NCBI GenBank assembly: GCA_964459445.1
Contig: CAYWMP010000012.1
Location: 1-54,798, forward strand
Length of the DNA stretch: 54,798 nucleotides
Reading direction: 5' to 3'
Source: CAYWMP01 sp964459445
GTDB taxonomy: Bacteria; Desulfobacterota; DSM-4660; Desulfatiglandales; HGW-15
Shown here: one piece after another, positions 24,679 to 32,685 of the stretch
Layout: each line of letters starts with the position of its first letter
Position numbering within the stretch: position 1 is the first letter of the stretch
Translations under genes and position numbers: made by a program
Notes under the pieces: model-generated
Databases searched by the model: none
Seen by the model: the letters and a program-made list of their open reading frames with translations, nothing else
What the model was told of the DNA's origin: nothing

Positions 24679-25542
24679 ATGGAGATGAATTCCCCTGAGA
24701 AATGTTTGTTATGCAGCCGCAGTAATTACGATATCGTTTTTTCATATGACACCCCCGACAGGTATGAGGAGTCAATTGGAATCACGGCGGAAGGATATTT
24801 CAGAAGGTGGGTTAAATGTACGGAATGCGGATTCTTCTTTACCACTCACTCAAGACAGAAAGGCGCTATAGAAAAAATCTACGCAGGTGACTACAGACGA
24901 AAAGGAACTCCCTGGAGAGAAGAGTCTGCCGAAGAAGTCTTTGAGAGAATAACACAGCTTCCGGAATCGGAGTCTGAAAGCAAGGCCAGGGTTCGATGGA
25001 TCAAAGAGAACATCCGGGATTTACAGAAGAGCCATATTATCAGCACGTCAATCCCACCCTGGAATTTATTGGATATTGGAGGGGGCGCGGGCGTCTTTGC
25101 CCATGCATTCCAGGATGAACAATGGAGAGCGTCTGTCGTGGACCCATCGGGGGAAAGTTTCCTGAATGAAAAGTACCATATACCTCTCCGAAAGGAATTT
25201 TACAGACCAAACATTTTTGACAGGAAATTCGATCTTATTTCCCTCGTCTATGTGCTGGAACATCTCACGGATCCTGTTCCGCTAATCGAAAACTTGCGCT
25301 GCGATCTTGAACCGGGTGGGTACATGTATATAGAAGTTCCTGATGAATTGTCTTTCATGCACAGACCGCCGGAGGACGATATTTTCAATTCGTGTCATTT
25401 GTGGATGTTTGGACCAAAGTCCATAACCACTTTCCTAAATAGCCGTGGATACCAAGTACAAAGCCTGCATAGGAAGAAGACAGTAAGGGGACACTATGCA
25501 TTAATGGTTTTATCGAGTTGTATTGAGGCGAATCCGATATGA
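24679..25542 (+). CDS. SAM-dependent methyltransferase with an N-terminal zinc-ribbon-like segment
   Basis: 287 residues. CLLCSRSNYD and KCTECGFFFT form a CxxC pair typical of the Methyltransf_23/13 families in glycan clusters. LLDIGGGAGVFAHAF is SAM motif I; DLISLVYVLEHLTDP is the acidic post-motif. It would methylate a sugar or glycan; O- or C-methylation cannot be decided. Overlaps the next start by 4 bp (ATGA). Confidence 0.85.
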   Translation: MEMNSPEKCLLCSRSNYDIVFSYDTPDRYEESIGITAEGYFRRWVKCTECGFFFTTHSRQKGAIEKIYAGDYRRKGTPWREESAEEVFERITQLPESESESKARVRWIKENIRDLQKSHIISTSIPPWNLLDIGGGAGVFAHAFQDEQWRASVVDPSGESFLNEKYHIPLRKEFYRPNIFDRKFDLISLVYVLEHLTDPVPLIENLRCDLEPGGYMYIEVPDELSFMHRPPEDDIFNSCHLWMFGPKSITTFLNSRGYQVQSLHRKKTVRGHYALMVLSSCIEANPI

Positions 25543-26105
25543 AGATAGTTGAAAAAGAACTTGAAGGAACCTATGAGATCATATCGGAACCCATTATGGA
25601 TAATCGGGGGTTTATAAACCGATTATACGATGAAAAGATATTTGAGAAAGCCTGCCTCAATACGAATTGGGTACAGCTTAGTCAGTCCCATACCGAAAAA
25701 AGGAATACTATAAGAGGGATACATTTCACATTGCCTCCCTTCACAGAAGCAAAACTCATAAGGGCGGTTAGGGGCAAAGTATTATGGATCGTGATTGATC
25801 TTCGAATAGAGTCGGAAACATTCGGACAGCAGGAGTCTACTGTGTTAACGGCAAAGGATACAAAGAGCCTCTACAGTGCAAGAGGATTTGGACACGGCAT
25901 GGCCTCCTTAAGCGATGATTGCGATCTCATAATATGTGCTGACAATTTTTTTTCCCAGGCCCATTCAACAGGCATTATCTGGAACGATGCTGATCTGGAC
26001 ATTGACTGGGGACTTGACGGTAACCCGCCGATTATTTCTGAAGCCCATAATCAGTTCGGGACGTTTAGGGCATTCAAGGAAACCTACTGCAATCCGGTCC
26101 ATTAG
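25539..26105 (+). CDS. rfbC: dTDP-4-dehydrorhamnose 3,5-epimerase family protein (RmlC)
   Basis: 188 residues, the classical RmlC length. DNRGFINRLYDE, the catalytic-His segment TIRGIHFTLPP, GFGHGMASLSD and DIDWGLDGNPPIISEAH are all in order. RmlC inverts C3 and C5 of a nucleotide-bound 4-keto-6-deoxy sugar. No RmlA, RmlB or RmlD is seen beside it, so the substrate may not be dTDP-linked. This is the second RmlC-like gene in the island, after 21460. Confidence 0.87.
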   Translation: MKIVEKELEGTYEIISEPIMDNRGFINRLYDEKIFEKACLNTNWVQLSQSHTEKRNTIRGIHFTLPPFTEAKLIRAVRGKVLWIVIDLRIESETFGQQESTVLTAKDTKSLYSARGFGHGMASLSDDCDLIICADNFFSQAHSTGIIWNDADLDIDWGLDGNPPIISEAHNQFGTFRAFKETYCNPVH

Positions 26106-26177
26106 ATTAACTTCTCAACTCTGACCTTCCACCTTCTTTAACCGCTTAAAACATAGATTCTCATTCTCGTAAAACCT

Positions 26178-27098
26178 ATGGCAAGCATTGATCCTCAACT
26201 TCTACCCAAAAGAGTAACCATAGAGACCGTTTTTGGGTGCAACGCCAAATGTATGATGTGTCCCATCGACATCCCCACCTCCCGAAAAAAAGGGATCATG
26301 CCCTTTGCTATGTTTACTGACCTTATCGATTCCCTGGTTCCCTACAAAAACAATTTTGAAATGATGGACATTTACGGCTTGGGAGAACCACTGCTGGATC
26401 CCTATATCTTCGAGCGTATTCGATATGTAAAGGGAAAGGGATTTCATAAAGTGGCTATATCCACCAATGCCCAACTTCTCAACGAGGACAAACAACGTGA
26501 GCTCCTGGAAAGCAACATCGATACGGTCCTTTTTAGTATTGACGGGGTGGAGAAGAAAACACACGAACGAATTAGACGTGGGACTGATTTCGAACGCGTT
26601 ATAAATAATGTTTTAGGCATTATCGAAAAACGGAACGTGGGGAATTACAGGACCCGATTTGTTATCCGGTTTATTCGTCAGGATGCCAACAGATTGGAAT
26701 GGGACGCATTCAAGGCCTTTTGGCCTAAACATGTCTCCAAAGACAGAGGGGACTTTATCACGACCTTTGATGTCCATTCTTGGGCAGGACTGGTCACCTC
26801 TAAAGAAAGCGTTCTTGAGCACGAGGGAAAAAACGAAAACCTTGAAAGAAAGCCCTGCCCCATCATTTCAGATGTTCTTTATGTCCTTTCAGATGGTACG
26901 ATCCCTTTGTGCAACGAGGATTGGCACAAGGCCGAATATAATTTCGGCAACATCACCAAGAACTCCCCCATTGACATTTTTAATAGCCCTGAATTCAATG
27001 AAATAAGAGAAATCCACCGCAAGGGGAACAAGCGAGAACTTGATATTTGCCAAGAATGTACAGTGCTCTACAGTATTGAAAATAAGGAGATTGCCTAA
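26178..27098 (+). CDS. Radical SAM/SPASM enzyme
   Basis: 306 residues. The radical SAM cluster motif CNAKCMMC (C21, C25, C28) binds the catalytic [4Fe-4S]. YGLGEPLLDP and ISTNAQLL are the glycine-rich and SAM-contact strands. The C-terminal SPASM-like part has PCPI near 225, then DGTIPLCNED and CQEC, ligands for an auxiliary cluster. Such enzymes do radical epimerisation, dehydration or C-X bond chemistry. Its place among sugar genes suggests a sugar or glycan substrate; no peptide precursor is seen nearby. Confidence 0.88.
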   Translation: MASIDPQLLPKRVTIETVFGCNAKCMMCPIDIPTSRKKGIMPFAMFTDLIDSLVPYKNNFEMMDIYGLGEPLLDPYIFERIRYVKGKGFHKVAISTNAQLLNEDKQRELLESNIDTVLFSIDGVEKKTHERIRRGTDFERVINNVLGIIEKRNVGNYRTRFVIRFIRQDANRLEWDAFKAFWPKHVSKDRGDFITTFDVHSWAGLVTSKESVLEHEGKNENLERKPCPIISDVLYVLSDGTIPLCNEDWHKAEYNFGNITKNSPIDIFNSPEFNEIREIHRKGNKRELDICQECTVLYSIENKEIA

Positions 27099-27115
27099 AA
27101 GTTCATAAGGCGTGG

Positions 27116-27853
27116 GTGTTTCCTATGGATACAAGCTCCTTTCAGAAACGAAATGAAGACATGATTGCAAAGATGTCATGTGATCCTGAAATGAAAGAGC
27201 TTACCAGGAGCTGGTTTGATAGGAGCCTTGCCTTTGAATATCCCTATCATTTTACCTGGCTCGGCATTCCCATCATCCAATTTCCCCAGGACATTTTGGC
27301 GCTACAGGAAATCCTTTGGGAGGTAAAACCCGACCTGATCATTGAAACCGGAATAGCCCGCGGCGGCTCGCTTGTTTTTTACGCTTCCATGCTGGAGCTT
27401 ATGGACGGTGACGGACAGGTTCTGGGTATTGATATCCAAATTCGGGAAGAAAACAGAATAAATATCGAAAGCCATCCCTTATTCAAAAGAATCACCATGT
27501 TTGAGGGTTCATCCACGGATGAGCCTGCCTTCGAAAAAGCCAGGAACATGGCCCGAAACAAAAGGCAGATCCTTGTGGTATTGGATTCCATGCACACCCA
27601 TGAGCACGTGCTTGAGGAACTCCGTTTTTATTCAACCCTTGTTACAAAGGGAAGTTACCTCATCGTTTTTGATACGGTCATTGAAGATGTTCCCGATGAA
27701 GCAAATGAAAAACGCCCATGGGGAAGGCAAAACAATCCCAAGTCGGCGGTGCGTGAATTTTTAGAGGAATCCGATGAATTCGTCGTTGACAAGGCCATAG
27801 AGAAAAAACTGCTCTTCACCGTAGCCCCGGACGGTTTTCTCAGGAGACTATAG
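27116..27853 (+). CDS. CmcI-like (cephalosporin hydroxylase family) methyltransferase
   Basis: 245 residues. Family PF04989 is named for cephalosporin hydroxylase but has a SAM methyltransferase fold and occurs in glycan clusters (for example in rhamnose methylation). IIETGIARGGSLVFYASML is the SAM loop; GQVLGIDIQIRE and VVLDSMHTHEHVLEEL follow, with His residues of a metal site. GTG at 27116 is 5 bp after AAGG (27107-27110); ATG 27125 is also possible. Likely an O-methyltransferase for a sugar in this glycan. Confidence 0.87.
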   Translation: MFPMDTSSFQKRNEDMIAKMSCDPEMKELTRSWFDRSLAFEYPYHFTWLGIPIIQFPQDILALQEILWEVKPDLIIETGIARGGSLVFYASMLELMDGDGQVLGIDIQIREENRINIESHPLFKRITMFEGSSTDEPAFEKARNMARNKRQILVVLDSMHTHEHVLEELRFYSTLVTKGSYLIVFDTVIEDVPDEANEKRPWGRQNNPKSAVREFLEESDEFVVDKAIEKKLLFTVAPDGFLRRL

Positions 27854-27867
27854 AGGAGGGCCATTTC

Positions 27868-28521
27868 ATGGGCTCTTGGATCGAAAACACAACTCAACTC
27901 AACATGATACTCGAAGAGCTATCCGTGTGGGATAGATCCCAAAAGGAACTCGGTGCCGAAATGGGTTTTAAGCGATGGAAGAATTGGACATTAAAGATCC
28001 GTTCTAAAACCAGGACCATATTCTTTGTCGGAAATGGCGCGAGTGCCTCCATGGCAAGCCATTTTGCAGCGGATATGGCCAAAAACGGCGGCATTCACAC
28101 CAGGGTTTTTACGGATGCTGCATTGCTGACGGCAGTGGGAAACGATATTTCCTATGAGGAGATCTTTGCGGAACCCTTGCGCTGGTATTGCAAAAAGGGG
28201 GACATGCTTGTGGCGGTGAGTTCTTCAGGCCGTTCTCCGAACGTCGTAACGGCCATTGAGGCTGTCCGATCTCTGGGGGGAACGGTCGTCACACTTTCTG
28301 CCATGGGGGCAGATAATCCTATGAGAAATATGGGGAACATGAATATCTTTGTTCCCGCCAAGACATACGGTCTCGCAGAAACGGCGCACGCAACTGTTCT
28401 CCACTATTGGATGGATTTAATCCAGCAAACCATTAGCGAGAGCAAACCCAGACTCTATCGCCTTGATTCGCTTCCCTCCCCCTTGAGCTCCTTCAAAAAA
28501 TCAAAGGTCATGTCAGGATAA
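27868..28521 (+). CDS. gmhA: Sedoheptulose 7-phosphate isomerase (GmhA-like SIS protein)
   Basis: 217 residues with a single SIS domain: FFVGNGASASMASHFAADMA, VAVSSSGRSPNVVTAI, and AHATVLHYWMDL. GmhA converts sedoheptulose 7-phosphate to D-glycero-D-manno-heptose 7-phosphate, the entry step for heptose nucleotides. Together with hddA (22812) and the fused HddC-GmhB (17893) the island has every step to GDP-heptose. The extra 15 or so residues at each end are not unusual. Confidence 0.88.
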   Translation: MGSWIENTTQLNMILEELSVWDRSQKELGAEMGFKRWKNWTLKIRSKTRTIFFVGNGASASMASHFAADMAKNGGIHTRVFTDAALLTAVGNDISYEEIFAEPLRWYCKKGDMLVAVSSSGRSPNVVTAIEAVRSLGGTVVTLSAMGADNPMRNMGNMNIFVPAKTYGLAETAHATVLHYWMDLIQQTISESKPRLYRLDSLPSPLSSFKKSKVMSG

Positions 28522-28569
28522 GGAATCCCTTCCGCCAAATCCTGTATTTTCAATTTTCTCCCCATCCCT

Positions 28570-29538
28570 ATGGAACATCAAGCAATAACCCAGAAACAAA
28601 AGCAGAAGAACAAACCTGTGTGTCGGGATATTCAAAGGGCCGAGGAAGTGATGCGGCTTCGGGTCGCTCAGTTGCTTATTAATGAAAAGAACAAATCCGG
28701 AGAATTCAAAATACCGATTCACTTAGCATTGGGCCACGAAGCCATTGCCGTTGCCGTAAGCGCTATTATGGACGAAGAGGACCAATTATCCCTTCCCCAT
28801 AGAAACATCCATTACAATCTCGCCCGCTGCACTTCTCTTAAGGCTGTGATTAACGAATTTTTCTTAAAGGTTGATGGGCTTGGAAGATCGAACCTAGGTT
28901 CCATGAATCTCGCCAATCCTTTCGATAGCATAATCTACACGTCAAGCATTCTCGGCAACAACCTGTGTGTTTCTAGCGGTATGGCTCTGGCCAATAGGGT
29001 GAATGGATCTGAAGATGTGGTCATTGTCGTCACCGGTGATGGCGCCATGGAGGAAGGCGCTTTCTATGAGAGCCTGCTGTTTATGGCATCCCAAAATCTG
29101 AGGGTCATCATCATTGTGGAGAATAACGGTTGGTCCCTCGCGACAGAGATTCAGGAAAGGCGGTGCCACGTTCGATTAAAGCGGTTTGCCGAGGCCTTCG
29201 ACGTTCGCTATTCAAATTTGAGCGGTAATGATGTTTTTCAATATATTGATCATCTCTCTGGTTTGAGAACCCACACCGTGGAGGAAAGAAAGCCAGCCAT
29301 CGTTGAAGTAGAACTTCATACCCTGGGGGATTGGCGTATGAAAACCGAGGAATATCCTGAAGGGAAATACATCAATTATCATGCAGGGCCGGCCCCCACC
29401 ATGGAGCTCAATGAATGGCCCGTCCTGAGCGAGGATCATACCGATCCCCTCCATGTGGCATCCCAGTACTTTAATTGGGATCAATTAAAAGCTATCGCTC
29501 TAGACGCAGTCGGCACCTTAACACGTGAAATCCAATGA
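28570..29538 (+). CDS. Thiamine-diphosphate-dependent E1-alpha-like subunit
   Basis: 322 residues. Resembles the alpha subunit of pyruvate/branched-chain 2-oxoacid dehydrogenase E1: HLALGHEAIAVAVSA, PHRNIHYNLARC, and the ThDP/Mg site VVTGDGAMEEGAFYESL with NNGW. These bind the cofactor diphosphate. The beta subunit follows with a 4-bp overlap. No E2 or E3 subunit is present, so the pair may be a decarboxylase, ligase or transketolase-like enzyme that moves a two- or three-carbon unit onto a sugar. The carbon donor and acceptor cannot be told. Confidence 0.82.
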   Translation: MEHQAITQKQKQKNKPVCRDIQRAEEVMRLRVAQLLINEKNKSGEFKIPIHLALGHEAIAVAVSAIMDEEDQLSLPHRNIHYNLARCTSLKAVINEFFLKVDGLGRSNLGSMNLANPFDSIIYTSSILGNNLCVSSGMALANRVNGSEDVVIVVTGDGAMEEGAFYESLLFMASQNLRVIIIVENNGWSLATEIQERRCHVRLKRFAEAFDVRYSNLSGNDVFQYIDHLSGLRTHTVEERKPAIVEVELHTLGDWRMKTEEYPEGKYINYHAGPAPTMELNEWPVLSEDHTDPLHVASQYFNWDQLKAIALDAVGTLTREIQ

Positions 29539-30503
29539 AATATGTCCAGCACATTAACGCCCTGATTAAGTCCGTTGTTGGGAATACCGATCAGATGGTC
29601 CTTTTCGGTCAGAATATCTCGGCAGGTTCCTGCCTATCCGGGCTTACCCGAGGCATTCAGGATGATGAAAAGCATATTGTCATCAATACTCCGAATGTGG
29701 AGAACACCCAGGTGGGAGTCGGTTTCGGTTTGATGTTAAACGGGGTATCATCCGCGTTTTTCTTAAAGCAACAGGATTTCCTGCTCCTGGGAATCGACCA
29801 CCTTGTGAACACATACAATTTTGTACGTCTCAATAAACCTCGGGCCTCTTTTACCATTGTGACCATCGTCGTTGATTCGGGGTACCAGGGTATACAGTCT
29901 AGCCTCAATAACTTTGCCGATTTCTGCTCCATTGCCCGCATCTCGGGCTACACCCTTTCGAACAAACATGATGCAGATTGCCTGATCAATACCCATCTTG
30001 TTCGGCCCGGTTTCCGTATCATTGGAGTGAGCCAGCGACTATTCAATACAGAAATACTTGACAGCGAAGGCGAAGTCACCGTTTTTGGAAGGGGCGAGAT
30101 ATTTCAATACAGCAGAGGTTCTGATTTAACTGTTGCCTGCTTTAATTTTACTTTTCCCCAGGGATTGGATCTCCTTTTCGATCTCAGAAAAAGGGGTCTT
30201 GATGCTTCCCTTTTCTCGGTTAATAGCGTCAAGCCTCCTGATTGGCGTCCGATACTTGAAGACGTTTCCCTAACGGGCAGGTTGGTGGTTCTGGACGATT
30301 CCAAAAGTGTCAACCGTTCCTGCCATCATTTAACCAATCGAGCGTGGGAAGAATGCACTCCGAATAAAATCTTACTTCTGGCCCGCGAATCCTCTGATGC
30401 GGATTTGTGCCCCAATTCCCAGGAATTTGTCGTAGAAGTGGATGCGGTGTTGAACGCTTTCGACCATGTAAAGCCAAGACGACGCTTGAAGTCAGTTGCA
30501 TGA
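29535..30503 (+). CDS. Thiamine-diphosphate-dependent E1-beta-like subunit
   Basis: 322 residues. The N-terminal half has the transketolase pyrimidine-domain pattern, including PNVENTQVGVGFGLML, where the Glu corresponds to the residue that activates ThDP. The C-terminal half has the transketolase C-domain-like segments LDLLFDLRKRGLDASLFSVN and RLVVLDDSKSVN. Paired with 28570 by a 4-bp ATGA overlap. Divergent enough that the substrate cannot be predicted. Confidence 0.8.
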   Translation: MKYVQHINALIKSVVGNTDQMVLFGQNISAGSCLSGLTRGIQDDEKHIVINTPNVENTQVGVGFGLMLNGVSSAFFLKQQDFLLLGIDHLVNTYNFVRLNKPRASFTIVTIVVDSGYQGIQSSLNNFADFCSIARISGYTLSNKHDADCLINTHLVRPGFRIIGVSQRLFNTEILDSEGEVTVFGRGEIFQYSRGSDLTVACFNFTFPQGLDLLFDLRKRGLDASLFSVNSVKPPDWRPILEDVSLTGRLVVLDDSKSVNRSCHHLTNRAWEECTPNKILLLARESSDADLCPNSQEFVVEVDAVLNAFDHVKPRRRLKSVA

Positions 30504-30589
30504 TTGGGACAAATTTTTAGCAAAGACTTAGAGAGCTGCGAGCGGAAAGAAATCGGGGTTGCCTTAAAAGGCGGATTAGGAGAAATAAT

Positions 30590-31432
30590 ATGAACTTAGT
30601 TGATAAGCTTCAGTTGGAACTCAAACTAAACTTAAAAAATGCCCCTTCTGAAAATGTGCTCATCCCAATCGATTTAAAATTTCCGCTCTCGGATCATACC
30701 TACTGCTTTAAAGGAAAACCCCGATACGCCAAGGACCATTTGATTACAGGGCATAATGCCGATTTTATGAACGAGGCTTTGTTCGTTGAAGCCTGTGAAG
30801 TTGCTGGAAAGACAGCGAGTTTGGTTCCCGAATGGGGCGAAAGTGCTCTTTGTTGGAATACGTACGTTTGCTGTTGGGCCGCCAGCCACGCAAAGAATCT
30901 ACCGGGAGACTTTGTAGAATGTGGTGTCCATACAGGTCTATTGTCTCGAGCAGTCATCCACTATATTAACTTTCCGAGCACAGGAAAAAAGTTCTATTTG
31001 GCGGATACATTCTGTGGAATCCCGGAGGATCAAACAACTGAGGACGAAAGAAGTTTTTTTGATCATATCGGTCTGGATTTAATAAATCATCATAACAAAA
31101 AATACTACTTCCGGGATTATTATGAAGATGTAAAGGAGACCTTCAAGGATTTCAATGTCGAGATTGTCAGAGGCAGAATACCTGATACGCTTTCACTGAT
31201 TGATGCTGAGGAAATATGCTATCTATCAATTGATATGAACACTGCAACTCCGGAAATTGAGGCCGCGGAATACTTGTGGGATAAATTGGTCCCCGGAGCA
31301 ATCGTGATTCTTGACGACTATGGATGGGATTTACACATTATGCAGAAGTTTGCCTTCGATGGGTTTGCCAAAAATAAATCAGTGCCCATCCTACCTTTGC
31401 CGACAGGACAGGGGCTCATTATTAAGCCATGA
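30590..31432 (+). CDS. TylF/MycF-type O-methyltransferase
   Basis: 280 residues. TylF (macrocin O-methyltransferase) and relatives are Mg-dependent SAM enzymes that methylate sugar hydroxyls. The family pattern is clear: PGDFVECGVHTGLLSRAV, LADTFCGIPE, and LSIDMNTATPEIEAAEYLW, followed by the metal-site-type DDYGW. AGGAG precedes the ATG. A GCCTT/AAGGC hairpin lies in the 86-bp gap upstream. Confidence 0.88.
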   Translation: MNLVDKLQLELKLNLKNAPSENVLIPIDLKFPLSDHTYCFKGKPRYAKDHLITGHNADFMNEALFVEACEVAGKTASLVPEWGESALCWNTYVCCWAASHAKNLPGDFVECGVHTGLLSRAVIHYINFPSTGKKFYLADTFCGIPEDQTTEDERSFFDHIGLDLINHHNKKYYFRDYYEDVKETFKDFNVEIVRGRIPDTLSLIDAEEICYLSIDMNTATPEIEAAEYLWDKLVPGAIVILDDYGWDLHIMQKFAFDGFAKNKSVPILPLPTGQGLIIKP

Positions 31433-31513
31433 TAAATTAGTAATCGTTTCAGCAAAAGGTTAACAACAAGCCAGCCTTACCGGACACTAAATACCGGAAA
31501 ACTACACCACACC

Positions 31514-32569
31514 ATGCCCAAAATAAATCCACTCCTAAAAGAGGTTCAAAGGCCCTCATCGGTATTCCCTTCTCGAAAGGAAAAAATACGCTTGAATTGG
31601 AATGAGCTTTCGCCCGGCTATCCGCCCGATGTCTTCGAGAGCATTTTGAAAAGCCTATCACCGGGGGTGATCTCCTGTTACCCCGAATACGATCAGATCT
31701 ACCCTCTCACCGCCGGATTCCTTAAAGTCGGGGAAGAACAAATCATTCTTGAGGCCGGCTCGGAATGCGGCATCAAGAACGTATTTGAGGTCTTCGTTCC
31801 CAAAGATACCACCATCGTTCTACCCTCTCCTGGCTTTGTGATGGTCCCGGTGTATGCCTCTATTTTCGGGGCAAGAATGAGAACTGTCGATTTTAACAGA
31901 GACCTAAATCTCCCCATTCCGACTTTCCTCAATGCTATTGACAGGGATACATCCCTCGTCTATTTGGCCAATCCGAACAGCCCTACCGGCCAATACCTTG
32001 ATAAGGCCGACATTCGCAAAATACTGACGAGGGCGAATGAGGCGGATGCTGTTGTTCTGCTTGATGAATGCTACATTGACTTTTCCGAACGACCCAGTTG
32101 CCTTGATCTGATTGAAGAACATGACAACCTGATCATTAGCCGATCCTTTTCAAAAGCCTTTGGTTTGGCAGGGGTAAGACTCGGGGTGCTTGCAACCAAC
32201 AGCCCTTTGTGCAGCCAACTCCACAAGACCCGACCGATGAGGGAGATCAATGCCTTTGCAGCGGAAATCGGCAAATACATGCTTCAAAATATAGATATTC
32301 CCCTGGCCATGATCCGGAACGTGATTGAAACCCGCGGATGGGTCGCGCAGGAATTGCGTGAATATGGTTACTCCGTGCCCGATTCATCGATCAATTCCCT
32401 CTTGGTTGATTTTGGAAAGGATAAAGAACGATTTGTATCAAAATGCGAAGGATTGGGTATCCTGGTTAAAGACGGACTGGACCATGAAGCGGTCTCGCAA
32501 TATGTGAGCATCACTGTGGGCACGAGGGATTTAATGGAAAATGTTTTGAGTTCTGTTTTTCCACTCTAA
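31514..32569 (+). CDS. HisC-like class I/II PLP aminotransferase
   Basis: 351 residues, the size of histidinol-phosphate aminotransferase. NPNSPTGQYL, VVLLDECYIDF and the PLP-lysine segment SRSFSKAFGLAGVRLG are intact. HisC relatives also include the threonine-phosphate decarboxylase CobD and small-molecule aminotransferases in glycan loci. Within this cluster it probably supplies an amino group or an amino-alcohol substituent and not histidine. No strong ribosome site is seen before ATG 31514. Confidence 0.8.
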   Translation: MPKINPLLKEVQRPSSVFPSRKEKIRLNWNELSPGYPPDVFESILKSLSPGVISCYPEYDQIYPLTAGFLKVGEEQIILEAGSECGIKNVFEVFVPKDTTIVLPSPGFVMVPVYASIFGARMRTVDFNRDLNLPIPTFLNAIDRDTSLVYLANPNSPTGQYLDKADIRKILTRANEADAVVLLDECYIDFSERPSCLDLIEEHDNLIISRSFSKAFGLAGVRLGVLATNSPLCSQLHKTRPMREINAFAAEIGKYMLQNIDIPLAMIRNVIETRGWVAQELREYGYSVPDSSINSLLVDFGKDKERFVSKCEGLGILVKDGLDHEAVSQYVSITVGTRDLMENVLSSVFPL

Positions 32570-32620
32570 GATGCCGGCTCAATATCCTAAATCAAAATAC
32601 ACGATTTTCAGAGAACAACG

Positions 32621-32667
32621 GTCATATTCGTCGAATAATGCACAGATGGGCGAGACGCTCATATGAC
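32621..32667 (+). promoter_or_regulatory. Inverted repeat in the leader of the B12 radical SAM gene
   Basis: GTCATAT (32621-32627) and ATATGAC (32661-32667) are exact inverted copies, and the adjoining bases TCGTC/GACG extend the pairing. The ribosome site of the next gene follows at 32674. Could be a translation-controlling hairpin or an operator; no known riboswitch is recognised. Confidence 0.35.
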
Positions 32668-32685
32668 ATATATAGGAGAACCAAT

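Noticed and set aside
30504..30530. TTGGGACAAATTTTTAGC as a third sigma-54 promoter
   Set aside because: GG to GC spacing is 11, not 10, and the upstream CAC is missing.
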